Source: Clostridium sp. (GTDB lineage Bacteria; Bacillota; Clostridia; Clostridiales; Clostridiaceae). From it: DNA of 64,000 bases. Made by a program: the position numbers and the translations under genes. Below the pieces are notes generated by a model, which ran no database searches, was not told the DNA's origin, and worked only from the letters and a program-made list of their open reading frames with translations. Below, piece by piece: positions 33,690 through 42,352 of this stretch; position 1 is the first letter of the stretch; every line of letters begins with the position of its first letter. The stretch covers positions 1-64,000 of the forward strand of contig NZ_JAJFUC010000009.1 in the NCBI RefSeq assembly GCF_021372645.1, written 5' to 3'.

Positions 33690-36323
33690 ATGTTTAAAGT
33701 AAATGTAAATGGTAAAGATTATAAATCAGAAATAGATATGGCATTGATGGATTTTCTGCGTGAAGAGCTTAAAATAACATCGGTAAAAAATGGATGCAAA
33801 GAGGGTGCCTGTGGAACTTGCACTGTTATTATTGATGGAAAGACAACTCGCGCTTGTATACAAAAGCTTTCTAAACTAGAAGGGAAAAAGATACAGACTA
33901 TAGAAGGATTTACAGAAAGAGAAAGAGACGTATTAGTATATGCCTTTGCCACTGCAGGAGCTGTACAATGTGGATTTTGCATTCCGGGAATGGTTATATC
34001 CGGTAAATGCTTAATCGATCAAAATCCAAATCCTACGAGAGAAGACGTAAAACAAGCGATTCGTACTAATATTTGCCGTTGTACTGGATATGCCAAGATT
34101 GAAGAGGGTATTCTTTTAGCAGCAAAAATGCTAAGAGAAAACTTAGAAGTGCCTGAACTAAAGCAAACAGGGAAGGTTGGAGAGAAAACTTGCCGAGTTG
34201 ATGCTCGTGCTAAAACGCTAGGAATAGCAAAGTATGCAGATGATTATAGTTATGATGGTATGCTGTATGGGAAGAATGTATTTAGTAAGTATGCACATGC
34301 AAAAATACTATCTATCGATATAAGCAAAGCTCTTAAAATGCCGGGAGTTGTTGCTATATATACTGTGAAGGACATTCCAGGAAAGAGATATATCGGTCAC
34401 TTAGCACAAGACTGGCCAGGAATGATTGATGTAGGAGAAGAAACAAAGTGTTGCGGAGATACTCTTGCAATGGTTGTAGCAGAAACAAGAGAAGAAGCAA
34501 TGGCAGCTGTAAAGGTTGTAGAAGTAGAATATGAAGAATTAGAAGCAATTTGTAATACTAAAGCTGCTGCTGCTGAAGGTGCTCACCAAGTTCATGGAGA
34601 AGGTTTTATGTACTTTGGAAAGTTTAGAATTCCAGAAAAAAATTTATTTGATCATCAGGAAGTAAAACGAGGGGATGCAGAAATTGCACTTGCAAATTCT
34701 AAATTTGTAGTAGAAGGCACATTTAAGCTTCCACCAACTGAACATGCTTTTATGGAACCTGAAACTGCTATTGGATTACCATATGGAGATGGAGTAATGG
34801 TTATTACAGGGGCACAAGGTATTTATGATGAATACCATGAACTTAGTAATTATCTCGGCATTCCACTGGAAAAAGTAAGAATACAAAGTGCTGTTGTTGG
34901 CGGAGGGTTTGGTGGTAAGGAAGATATGAGTGTGCAGCATCAAGCGGCGCTTTGTGCCTATCTCACCAAACGACCTGTAAAAGTATCTTTTAGCCGTCAG
35001 GAAAGCATTAACTATCATCCGAAACGTCATGCAATGGATATTTATTGCAAAATTGGCTGTGATGAAAATGGTATTTTCAAAGGAATGAAAGCTAGAATTA
35101 CTTCTGATACGGGTGCTTATGCTTCTCTTGGTGGCCCTGTTCTCCAAAGAGCCTGCACTCATGCTGGAGGCCCTTATAATTATCAAAATGTAGATATTGA
35201 AGGAAATGCTTATTACACTAATAATCCACCAGCTGGTGCATTCCGCGGCTTTGGAGTAACACAATCTTGTGCAGTTGTAGAATGTTTAATAAATCAGTTA
35301 GCAGAAAATGTTGGCATTTCTGGGTGGGAAATACGCTATCGTAATGCAATTCGACTTGGACAATCACTGCCAAATGGACAAATTGCAGATGGTGGTACTG
35401 CAATGGCAGAAACTTTAGAAGCAGTAAAAGAAGATTTTGATAAATATGAAGCAGATCCTAACTATTATGTGGGAATTGCTTCTGCAATGAAAAATGCAGG
35501 TGTGGGAGTAGGAGTTCCTGATATAGGACGTTGTAATTTAAAAATAATAAATGGGAAAGTTCATGCTAGATCTTCTGCTGGTGCAATTGGGCAAGGTATA
35601 CAAACGGTATTGTTACAAATAATTTGTGAAACAACAGGGCTAGCTCCAAATCAAATTATTATTGAACAGCCTGATACAAAATATACACCTGACTCAGGTA
35701 CTACAACTGCATCTCGTCAAACTACATTTGCTGGAGAAGCAGCACATAAATCATCATTGAAATTAAAGGTTGATTTGGATGAAGGATATACATTGGAAGA
35801 ACTTCACGGTAAAGAGTATATTGGAGAATTTGATTTTAAAACAGATCCAATTGGCTCTTCAAAATCTAATCCAGTGAGTCATATTGCTTATGGATACGCA
35901 ACACAACTTGTTATTATCGATAGGGTTGGAAAATTAGTAAAAGTTGTTGCAGCTCATGATATTGGCAGAGCAATCAATCCTCTTTCAGCCACAGGTCAGG
36001 TAGAAGGTGGGGTAGCTATGGGCCTTGGATATGGTTTAACGGAAGACTTCCCACTAAAAGATGGGATTCCTCAAGCAAAGCTAGGAACTTTAGGTCTTTT
36101 GAAGGCATCTCAAATGCCAACTGTTGAAGTCCATTTAGTTGAAAAAAATAATCCTGATAGTATTGCATTTGGTGCTAAGGGAATTGGTGAAATTGTGTGT
36201 TGTATGTGTGCTCCAGCATGTCAAAATGCGTACTATAAAAAAGATGGTATATTCAGATATAGTTATCCTCTAGATAATACGTATTACCGCAAGCTAAAAT
36301 CTGCTATTAAGAAAGTGAAATAA
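33690..36323 (+). CDS. xdh: Selenium-dependent xanthine dehydrogenase (Fe-S and Mo domains in one chain)
   Basis: An 877-aa protein: residues 1-155 are the 2x2Fe-2S part (CKEGACGTC about 35, CGFCIPGM about 94, NICRCTGYA about 128), the remainder the molybdopterin part with VVGGGFGGKED (about 399), GAFRGFGVTQ (about 515), GAIGQGIQ and FGAKGIGE with the catalytic Glu (about 827). This fused Fe-S/Mo form without FAD is the selenium-dependent family that carries a labile Se ligand, not selenocysteine. Arginine codons CGT/CGC/CGA are frequent here (for example near 34075, 34995 and 35330) whereas the neighbours use AGA, which suggests separate origin. GAGAGGAATTTTAT precedes the ATG. yqeB, yedF and selD follow. 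Confidence 0.93.
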   Translation: MFKVNVNGKDYKSEIDMALMDFLREELKITSVKNGCKEGACGTCTVIIDGKTTRACIQKLSKLEGKKIQTIEGFTERERDVLVYAFATAGAVQCGFCIPGMVISGKCLIDQNPNPTREDVKQAIRTNICRCTGYAKIEEGILLAAKMLRENLEVPELKQTGKVGEKTCRVDARAKTLGIAKYADDYSYDGMLYGKNVFSKYAHAKILSIDISKALKMPGVVAIYTVKDIPGKRYIGHLAQDWPGMIDVGEETKCCGDTLAMVVAETREEAMAAVKVVEVEYEELEAICNTKAAAAEGAHQVHGEGFMYFGKFRIPEKNLFDHQEVKRGDAEIALANSKFVVEGTFKLPPTEHAFMEPETAIGLPYGDGVMVITGAQGIYDEYHELSNYLGIPLEKVRIQSAVVGGGFGGKEDMSVQHQAALCAYLTKRPVKVSFSRQESINYHPKRHAMDIYCKIGCDENGIFKGMKARITSDTGAYASLGGPVLQRACTHAGGPYNYQNVDIEGNAYYTNNPPAGAFRGFGVTQSCAVVECLINQLAENVGISGWEIRYRNAIRLGQSLPNGQIADGGTAMAETLEAVKEDFDKYEADPNYYVGIASAMKNAGVGVGVPDIGRCNLKIINGKVHARSSAGAIGQGIQTVLLQIICETTGLAPNQIIIEQPDTKYTPDSGTTTASRQTTFAGEAAHKSSLKLKVDLDEGYTLEELHGKEYIGEFDFKTDPIGSSKSNPVSHIAYGYATQLVIIDRVGKLVKVVAAHDIGRAINPLSATGQVEGGVAMGLGYGLTEDFPLKDGIPQAKLGTLGLLKASQMPTVEVHLVEKNNPDSIAFGAKGIGEIVCCMCAPACQNAYYKKDGIFRYSYPLDNTYYRKLKSAIKKVK

Positions 36324-36343
36324 GAATTGACTTTGTAAGAATA

Positions 36344-36412
36344 AATCCAATTCAATATCCAAAAGGAATCTAGTATGAAATAATAAATGTTCAATTGCAA
36401 TTAAAAATGTAG
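36344..36412 (+). pseudogene. Scrap resembling a D-aminoacylase C-terminus
   Basis: The frame NPIQYPKGI, stop, YEIINVQLQLK resembles EQYPEGISYVIVNGSIILKN near the end of the deacylase at 23912, with a stop replacing one codon. It is short, so the match could be chance. Nothing else in the 144-base gap except the yqeB ribosome binding site (GAGAAGGTG). Confidence 0.35.
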
Positions 36413-36467
36413 AAATTAATTATAATAGAAAGCCAACAATTACTTTAGATGAGAAGGTGTAGTAATA

Positions 36468-37259
36468 ATGATTGCATTAATAAAAGGTGCTGGAGATTTA
36501 GCAACAGGGGTCGCTTATAGATTAAAAAAATGTGGATTTAATATAGTTATGACAGAAATCTCAGAACCTACTACAGTTAGAAGAACAGTAGCATTTTCAC
36601 AAGCTGTATATGATAATAATGCAGAAGTAGAAGGCATAAAAGCGACCCTTGTTTCAGAGACAGAGGAAGCTAAGAAGGTTATCAAACAAGGAAATGTTGC
36701 AGTAATAGTAGATGAAAAAGCAGAAATTTTAAAAGACCTTAAGCCAGATGTAGTAGTTGATGCTATAATTGCAAAAGAAAATTTAGGAACAAATATTAAT
36801 GATGCCTCAATTGTTGTTGCACTTGGACCAGGATTTACAGCTGGTGTTGATTGTCATTGTGTTATTGAAACCCAAAGAGGGCATTATTTAGGAAAGGCAA
36901 TATACAGTGGAAGCGCTATACCTAATTCAGGTGTACCTGGAGAAATTGGTGGATATACTGAAGAAAGAATAATTAGAGCTACAAATGATGGCAAGATATT
37001 ACCTGTATCTAAAATAGGAGACTATGTAGAAAAAGGCGACATTGTAGCCTACGTTAATGGGATTCCAATTTTTGCAGAAATAGATGGTATAGTACGTGGA
37101 ATGCTTCAAAAAGATGTTAACGTATTTAAAGGAATGAAAAGTGGAGATATTGATCCAAGATGTGAGAAAAATCATTGTTTTACAATTTCAGATAAAGCTA
37201 GATCTATTGGAGGGGGCGTTTTAGAGGCAATTTTATATTTAAATTCTATGTTGAAATAA
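36468..37259 (+). CDS. yqeB: Selenium-dependent molybdenum hydroxylase accessory protein YqeB (EF2563 family)
   Basis: A 263-aa protein found only with selenium-dependent molybdenum hydroxylases and thought to help mature their Se-Mo cofactor. Seen: IKGAGDLATGVAYRLKKCGF (a Rossmann-like start), GPGFTAGVDCHCVIETQRGH (about residue 121) and the later GEIGGYTEER and GIVRGML blocks. Length is typical. It begins the accessory set yqeB-yedF-selD; GAGAAGGTGTAG precedes the ATG. Confidence 0.95.
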   Translation: MIALIKGAGDLATGVAYRLKKCGFNIVMTEISEPTTVRRTVAFSQAVYDNNAEVEGIKATLVSETEEAKKVIKQGNVAVIVDEKAEILKDLKPDVVVDAIIAKENLGTNINDASIVVALGPGFTAGVDCHCVIETQRGHYLGKAIYSGSAIPNSGVPGEIGGYTEERIIRATNDGKILPVSKIGDYVEKGDIVAYVNGIPIFAEIDGIVRGMLQKDVNVFKGMKSGDIDPRCEKNHCFTISDKARSIGGGVLEAILYLNSMLK

Positions 37260-37317
37260 TTTAGAAAGGATAATAATTTTATTTCATATGCCTTATAAAA
37301 AATTGGGGGGATGCTAA

Positions 37318-37944
37318 ATGAATAAGAGAATTGATGCAAAAGGTAAGAATTGTCCAATACCTGTAATAATGGCAAAGAAAGAGATAGACGGTGGAAATAA
37401 TAGTTTTATAGTTGAAGTTGATAATAACATTGCTGTGCAAAATCTTCAAAAGTTAGCTAATAGTCAAGATTTTATATCATCTCTAGAAGAAGGTAATGGA
37501 ATATTTAAAATCTATTTCTCAAAGGATTCAGATAAGGTGAGTGGAGCTGAGGAGTCTGAAGAATGTAATGAAATATTGGCAAAATTAGAAGAAAATAAAA
37601 AGGATTTAGGTACATGGTCAGTATTTATTGGAAAGGATATTATTGGTGCAGGAAGTGAAGAACTAGGAAAATCACTAATGAAAATGTACTTTTATACAAT
37701 TTCAGAATCACATGATTTACCAAAATCAATTTTATTTATGAATGATGGAGTAAAAGTTCCTACATTAAATGATCAAGCAATAGAACATTTAAAGGAGCTG
37801 GAGAAAAATGGGGTTGAAACATTAGTTTGTGGTGCATGTCTTAACTTTTATGGACTTGAAGAAAAGTTAAAGGTAGGAAAAGTAAGTAACATGTATGATA
37901 TAACAAACTGCATGAAAGAAGCATCAAAGGTTATCACATTGTAA
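37318..37944 (+). CDS. yedF: Sulfurtransferase-like selenium metabolism protein YedF
   Basis: A 208-aa two-domain protein: an N-terminal TusA-like domain with KNCPIPVIMAKKEI (Cys at about residue 11) and a C-terminal DsrE-like domain (about 95-208) with TLVCGACLNFYG. The Cys is presumed to carry Se or S between SelD and the target enzyme. It lies 58 bp after yqeB with GGGGGGATGCTAA upstream, and 32 bp before the selD start. Confidence 0.94.
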   Translation: MNKRIDAKGKNCPIPVIMAKKEIDGGNNSFIVEVDNNIAVQNLQKLANSQDFISSLEEGNGIFKIYFSKDSDKVSGAEESEECNEILAKLEENKKDLGTWSVFIGKDIIGAGSEELGKSLMKMYFYTISESHDLPKSILFMNDGVKVPTLNDQAIEHLKELEKNGVETLVCGACLNFYGLEEKLKVGKVSNMYDITNCMKEASKVITL

Positions 37945-37976
37945 CCAATTGTCAATTGCTAAGGAGGATATGTCAT

Positions 37977-39014
37977 ATGCCAAAAGATATAAAACTTACT
38001 AATTTAACTAAAAGTTCAGGTTGTGCTGCCAAAATAGGACCTGATGTGCTTCATAATGTTTTGAGTACTTTACCTAAGTTTGAAGATCCAAAATTACTTG
38101 TGGGATTTGATACTAATGATGATGCTTGTGTATATAAAATTAATGATAATACAGTAGAAATTCAAACAGTAGACTTCTTTCCACCAGTGGTAGACGATCC
38201 TTATACTTTTGGCCAAATTGCAGCGGCTAATGCTCTCAGTGATATTTATGCAATGGGTGGAAATCCTGCAATAGCTATGAATTTACTTTGCTTTCCTTCT
38301 TGCTTAGATATAGCAATTATGCACGATATACTTGCTGGTGGATATGACAAAGTTAAAGAAGCTGGTGCAGTAATTGCTGGTGGACATACTATAGCAGATC
38401 CCACGCCTAAATATGGTCTTTGTGTAAGTGGATTTGCACATCCAAGTGAAATCCTTTCAAATAGTAATGCAAAAACTGGAGATATACTTGTCCTTACAAA
38501 ACCATTAGGTATTGGAATAATGAATACTGCTGCAAAAGCAGAATTGTTGACTGAAAGTAAAATTAATGAAGTTACATCTATAATGTCTACATTAAATAAG
38601 TATGCTAAAGAATGTACATCTGGACTTGGTGTACATGCATGTACTGATATAACGGGTTTTAGTTTGATTGGGCATAGCTATGAAATGGCAAGTGGTAGTA
38701 ATAAAACAATAGAGATTTTTAGTGATTCTGTACCTATTATAGATGGAGCACTAGACTATGCTAAAATGGGCATTATACCTGAAGGAATGTACAATAATCT
38801 TGATTATTTAAAAGATAAGTTCACTTTAGCTTCAAATATTAAACAGGAGCTACAAGACGTGTTAATAGATCCACAAACATCAGGTGGATTACTGCTTTCA
38901 CTTTCGGAAAAAAATGTTAAAGAATTTCTATCAAGAATTGAAACATTTACTTCATATGCAAGAGTTATTGGTCAAGTTGTTGATAAAAGTCATAAACCTA
39001 TAGTAATTAAATAA
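37977..39014 (+). CDS. selD: Selenide, water dikinase (cysteine form)
   Basis: A 345-aa enzyme making selenophosphate from selenide and ATP. The N-terminal SSGCAAKIGP has Cys at the position that is Cys or Sec in the family, so no in-frame UGA is needed. Other marks: VGFDTNDDACVYKI, VDFFPPVVDDPYTFG and GGHTIADPTPKYG. ATG at 37977 has AAGGAGGA nine bases upstream, better than in-frame codons further up. No selA, selB or Sec-tRNA gene is in this window, so it fits, within what can be seen, the 'orphan SelD' setting in which selenophosphate serves the hydroxylase cofactor. Confidence 0.95.
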   Translation: MPKDIKLTNLTKSSGCAAKIGPDVLHNVLSTLPKFEDPKLLVGFDTNDDACVYKINDNTVEIQTVDFFPPVVDDPYTFGQIAAANALSDIYAMGGNPAIAMNLLCFPSCLDIAIMHDILAGGYDKVKEAGAVIAGGHTIADPTPKYGLCVSGFAHPSEILSNSNAKTGDILVLTKPLGIGIMNTAAKAELLTESKINEVTSIMSTLNKYAKECTSGLGVHACTDITGFSLIGHSYEMASGSNKTIEIFSDSVPIIDGALDYAKMGIIPEGMYNNLDYLKDKFTLASNIKQELQDVLIDPQTSGGLLLSLSEKNVKEFLSRIETFTSYARVIGQVVDKSHKPIVIK

Positions 39015-39072
39015 AAAATAATCAAAGGAATTATATTATTAATTTAAAACGGTATCTTTGATTTGTTATTTT
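39015..39072 (+). terminator. Terminator-like hairpin after selD (repeat family)
   Basis: AAAATAATCAAAG (39015-39027) pairs with CTTTGAttgTTATTTT (39056-39072) around a small bulge. The right arm and the following 15 bases (to TACCTAA) are similar to the element at 55572-55653, so it may be a repeated sequence as well as a terminator. Confidence 0.6.
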
Positions 39073-39118
39073 CTTTCATATACCTAATGAAAATACAAGA
39101 GAGAAGGAGGTAATATAA

Positions 39119-40144
39119 ATGAAAATGATAAAAACAACAAATGCAGTTGGTCACATTTTATGTCATGATATTACGCAAATAATAAAAGGAGTAACTAAAG
39201 ATGCTGCTTTTAGAAAAGGACATATTATTAAAAAGGAAGATATCCCAGTATTACTTTCTTTAGGCAAAGATAATATATATATATGGGAAAAATCAGAGAA
39301 AATGTTACACGAAAATGAAGCGGCGGATATTCTTTTTGACATTTGTAAGGGCGAAAATATGAGCGGAAGTGAAGTTAAAGAAGGAAAGATTGAACTTATA
39401 GCAGATGTTGATGGTCTTTTGCAAATTGATGTAGACAGATTAAATAAGATTAATTCCTTAGGGGAAATGATGATTGCTACTCGTCATAACAATTTTCCAG
39501 TTAAAAAAGGAGATAAATTAGCAGGAACTAGAATTATTCCGTTAGTTATAGAAAAAGAAAAGATGGAAGTTGCTAAAATAATAGGAGGAAACAAGCCATT
39601 ACTCAATCTTTTAACATATAAACATAAAAAAGTTGGAATTGTTACCACAGGAAATGAAGTTTTTCATGGACGAATTAAGGATACATTTGGTTCTGTTATC
39701 TTGGAAAAACTATCAGAATATGATGTTATAATTTTGGGTCAAGAAATAATTGATGATAACCTTGAGAATATAACAAATGCAATTAATCAATTCTTAAACA
39801 AAGGCGCAGATATGATAATTTGTACAGGAGGAATGAGTGTTGACCCCGATGATTTAACTCCGAGTGCAATAAAAAATACAGGTGCAGAAATTATATCTTA
39901 TGGAGCACCAGTATTGCCTGGAGCAATGTTTTTATTATCATATTATAACGCAAATATTCCTATAGTTGGATTACCAGGATGCGTAATGTACTCTAAACGT
40001 ACTATTTTTGATTTAGTTTTACCAAGAATTATGGCAAATGTAAAATTGAATGGTGAAGATTTAGCAGTTATGGGTCACGGAGGGTTATGTTTATCATGTA
40101 ATATATGTACATATCCTAATTGTGGCTTTGGAAAAGGTATGTAA
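39119..40144 (+). CDS. MoeA-like molybdopterin-binding protein with C-terminal cysteine motif
   Basis: A 341-aa protein with an N-terminal MoeA-like part, the MoCF/MogA fold (HKKVGIVTTGNEVF about residue 168, ICTGGMSVDPDDLTPSAI about 236) and a C-terminal SCNICTYPNCGFGKG tail rich in Cys. Clostridial genomes carry this variant beside selenium-dependent hydroxylase genes; it probably inserts or modifies the molybdenum cofactor. AGAAGGAGGTAATATAA is a strong ribosome binding site. A broken mogA follows it. Confidence 0.85.
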   Translation: MKMIKTTNAVGHILCHDITQIIKGVTKDAAFRKGHIIKKEDIPVLLSLGKDNIYIWEKSEKMLHENEAADILFDICKGENMSGSEVKEGKIELIADVDGLLQIDVDRLNKINSLGEMMIATRHNNFPVKKGDKLAGTRIIPLVIEKEKMEVAKIIGGNKPLLNLLTYKHKKVGIVTTGNEVFHGRIKDTFGSVILEKLSEYDVIILGQEIIDDNLENITNAINQFLNKGADMIICTGGMSVDPDDLTPSAIKNTGAEIISYGAPVLPGAMFLLSYYNANIPIVGLPGCVMYSKRTIFDLVLPRIMANVKLNGEDLAVMGHGGLCLSCNICTYPNCGFGKGM

Positions 40145-40198
40145 GAAAGTAAGGGCAAAATATGGGAGTAAAGATAAAAACGTAGATTTTCGTTTCTT

Positions 40199-40450
40199 AC
40201 TGATGAACAAAAAATTTTAAGTGATGAAGTGAAAGATTTATGTAATAATAGTATTGTTGATTTAATTATCACAACAGGTGGAACAGGATTTTCAAAAAGG
40301 GATAGTACACCAGAGGCTACTCTTGAAATAGGTGAAAGACTAGTGTCGGGAATAACAGAATCTGTAAGAGAAAGTTTAAATTATATTATATCAGAATTAG
40401 AGCATGGTATTAAAATTTTAATTGGAGATGAAGTAGAATGTGGATCATAA
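40199..40450 (+). pseudogene. MogA/MoaB molybdenum cofactor protein, 5'-truncated remnant
   Basis: The frame reads LTDEQKILSDEVKDL, then DLIITTGGTGFSKRDSTPEA and SGITESVRES, the central substrate-binding block of MogA/MoaB. The first 45-50 residues are missing (sequence before about 40180 does not continue the family) and the C-terminus after RESLNYI is foreign and short. A product from GTG at 40229 is conceivable but would lack half the fold. A complete mogA must exist elsewhere if needed. Confidence 0.75.
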
Positions 40451-40530
40451 AAGATAGATACCCACAGTGAAAACTGCAACTATAGAGTATAATTTAATGT
40501 AAAATTTATTTTAATTTGGAGGAATGAGAA

Positions 40531-40911
40531 ATGTTAAAAGTGACAAAGACAGAAAAAGCTCCAGCAGCTATTGGACCATATTCTCAAGCGGTAGGATTTG
40601 GAGATTTATTATTTACATCAGGACAAATACCTTTAGATCCAGCAACAGGTGAAGTAATAGGTACAAATATAGAAGAGCAAGCAACACAAGTTATGAAGAA
40701 TATTTCAGCTATATTAGAAGCTAATAACATTGATTTTAATAATGTAATCAAAACAACTTGCTTTATTGCTAATATGAGTGATTTTGCTAAGTTTAATGAA
40801 ATTTATGCTAAATATTTCATTAGTAATCCAGCACGTTCTTGCGTAGCTGTAAAAGAACTTCCTAAAGCAGTTTTATGTGAAGTTGAAGTAATAGCTTGCC
40901 AAAATATATAA
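40531..40911 (+). CDS. ridA: RidA family reactive enamine/imine deaminase
   Basis: A 126-aa trimer-forming protein. GPYSQAV (residues 15-21), FTSGQIPLDP, the catalytic Arg in ARSCVAVKELP (about residue 105) and CEVEVIA with the conserved Glu are present. It hydrolyses 2-aminoacrylate and similar imines. DpaL, which makes 2-aminoacrylate, is in the same tRNA-bounded region, so a protective role for that pathway is likely. TTTGGAGGAATGAGAA precedes the ATG. Confidence 0.95.
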   Translation: MLKVTKTEKAPAAIGPYSQAVGFGDLLFTSGQIPLDPATGEVIGTNIEEQATQVMKNISAILEANNIDFNNVIKTTCFIANMSDFAKFNEIYAKYFISNPARSCVAVKELPKAVLCEVEVIACQNI

Positions 40912-40955
40912 TTGACTAATTGTAAGATCATATATATTACAATTTCATAAAAAGT

Positions 40956-41015
40956 AAAATGGGCTGTTACAAAGAGTTGCTTTATATAAAGGTTATCTTT
41001 GTAACAGTCCATTTT
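40956..41015. terminator. Bidirectional terminator between ridA and the nitronate monooxygenase gene
   Basis: A 19-bp stem with one G-U pair (40956-40974, AAAATGGGCTGTTACAAAG, with 40997-41015), with A-rich and T-rich ends suiting both strands. Confidence 0.85.
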
Positions 41016-41025
41016 TATAAAAAAT

Positions 41026-42093
41026 TTAAGCTTTCTTGATTTCTGAAACTAATTCATCCATAAGCTCTTTGACAGTAGTCATTTTTGTAAGTCTGCTAGC
41101 ATTTTCTCCACAGAATATAAGACCTTCATCAACATTGCCATTTACTGCATTTATTAAAGCTTTACTTATACAGTAAGGAGTATTAGCAGGATTACAAGGT
41201 GTTAAACAATTGTAGCAATGAGTTATTTTTTCTCTTTCAGTAAGAGTTCTTTTAACAAAAGGATTTCTAATAGCACGCCCAGGCATTCCTACAGGACTTT
41301 TTACTATTTGAACATCATCAATTGAACAATTTAAATATGCATCTTTAAATGCCTGAGAAGCATCACATTCTTCAGTTACTACAAATCTAGTTGCCATTTG
41401 AACACCATTAGCACCCAGTTTGAGATATTTAGCAATATCATATCCATCAAAAACTCCTCCAGCAACTACTACTGGAATTTCCTTGTTGTATTTTTCAGCA
41501 TATTTTTTTGTTTCAGCTATTATATCTATAACGGTTTTATCAAAATCTAGATTTTCATCTTCCAATTCTTCTAATTTAAATCCTAAATGACCACCAGCTT
41601 TTGGACCTTCAATTACAACAAGGTCTGGAGCTACATTATTATGTTTATCCCAAAGTTTTAATATTACTTTTGCAGCTTTTAAAGAAGAAACAATAGGTGC
41701 AATCTTTACAGAAGAACCTTTTACTATTTTAGGTAACATAGTAGGAAGTCCAGCACCAGATATTATTAAATCAACTCCAGCTTCTATTGCAACTTTTATA
41801 TGCTCCTCGTAGTTAGTACTTGCAACCATAGCATTAATTCCTATTATGCCATTTGCTGCTTTAGCTTTTGCAAGAGTAATATGCTTTTTTAAAGCTCTTA
41901 AATTTGCCTCTAAAGGGTTTTTCTCAAAGTCATCTTCATTATAACCAGGTTGTGCAGCAGAAATGATACCAATACCACCAGCATTTGCAACAGCAGAAGC
42001 TAAGTTAGAAGATGAAACACCAATCCCCATTCCTCCTTGAATAATAGGAATAGGAGCAATTAAATTTCCAATTTTAAGTGAATTAAAATTCAT
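41026..42093 (-). CDS. Nitronate monooxygenase / FabK-like FMN enzyme
   Basis: A 355-aa TIM-barrel flavoprotein: IPIIQGGMGIGVSSSNLA at the N-terminus, GINAMVAS, IEGPKAGGHLGFK with the catalytic-type His (about residue 169), VVAGGVFDGYDIAKYLKLGA and GVQMATRF. A C-terminal cysteine group CYNCLTPCNPANTPYC is also seen in many clostridial members. Sequence alone does not separate nitronate monooxygenase from enoyl-ACP reductase FabK; the extended C-terminus favours the former. Single-gene minus-strand unit. Confidence 0.85.
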   Translation of the reverse strand: MNFNSLKIGNLIAPIPIIQGGMGIGVSSSNLASAVANAGGIGIISAAQPGYNEDDFEKNPLEANLRALKKHITLAKAKAANGIIGINAMVASTNYEEHIKVAIEAGVDLIISGAGLPTMLPKIVKGSSVKIAPIVSSLKAAKVILKLWDKHNNVAPDLVVIEGPKAGGHLGFKLEELEDENLDFDKTVIDIIAETKKYAEKYNKEIPVVVAGGVFDGYDIAKYLKLGANGVQMATRFVVTEECDASQAFKDAYLNCSIDDVQIVKSPVGMPGRAIRNPFVKRTLTEREKITHCYNCLTPCNPANTPYCISKALINAVNGNVDEGLIFCGENASRLTKMTTVKELMDELVSEIKKA

Positions 42094-42352
42094 TTTACAT
42101 ATATCCTTTCACGAGAAAATTCGATGACAAAATATTTTGATAATCAAAGCATTTTACTTTATTATAGGATAACATTGATACTTAGACAAGAAGAATTTAA
42201 AAAAAGTACTGTTTTTATTATATACACATTTAAACAGTTTATTACATAATTATATTTTTTGATGTTTCTGATGCGAGGTTAGGGCTTAATAAATTAAATT
42301 TCTATATTTCTTGACATAAACTATAATTGCATGATACAATACTAAATGTCCT
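42094..42352 (+). promoter_or_regulatory. Intergenic region with promoter of tRNA-Trp copy 2
   Basis: TTGACA at 42311-42316, an 18-base spacer and TACAAT at 42335-42340, 12 bases before the tRNA. No gene is seen in the rest. Confidence 0.75.

Noticed and set aside
33690..39014. Possible selenoprotein genes with in-frame UGA
   Set aside because: All enzymes here run to normal length without UGA, and SelD carries Cys; no SECIS-like hairpin was noted.
18881..42352. The region between the tRNA genes as an integrative element
   Set aside because: No integrase, excisionase, conjugation or phage gene is present, and the repeats are entire tRNA genes, so duplication of a tRNA is as likely as integration.
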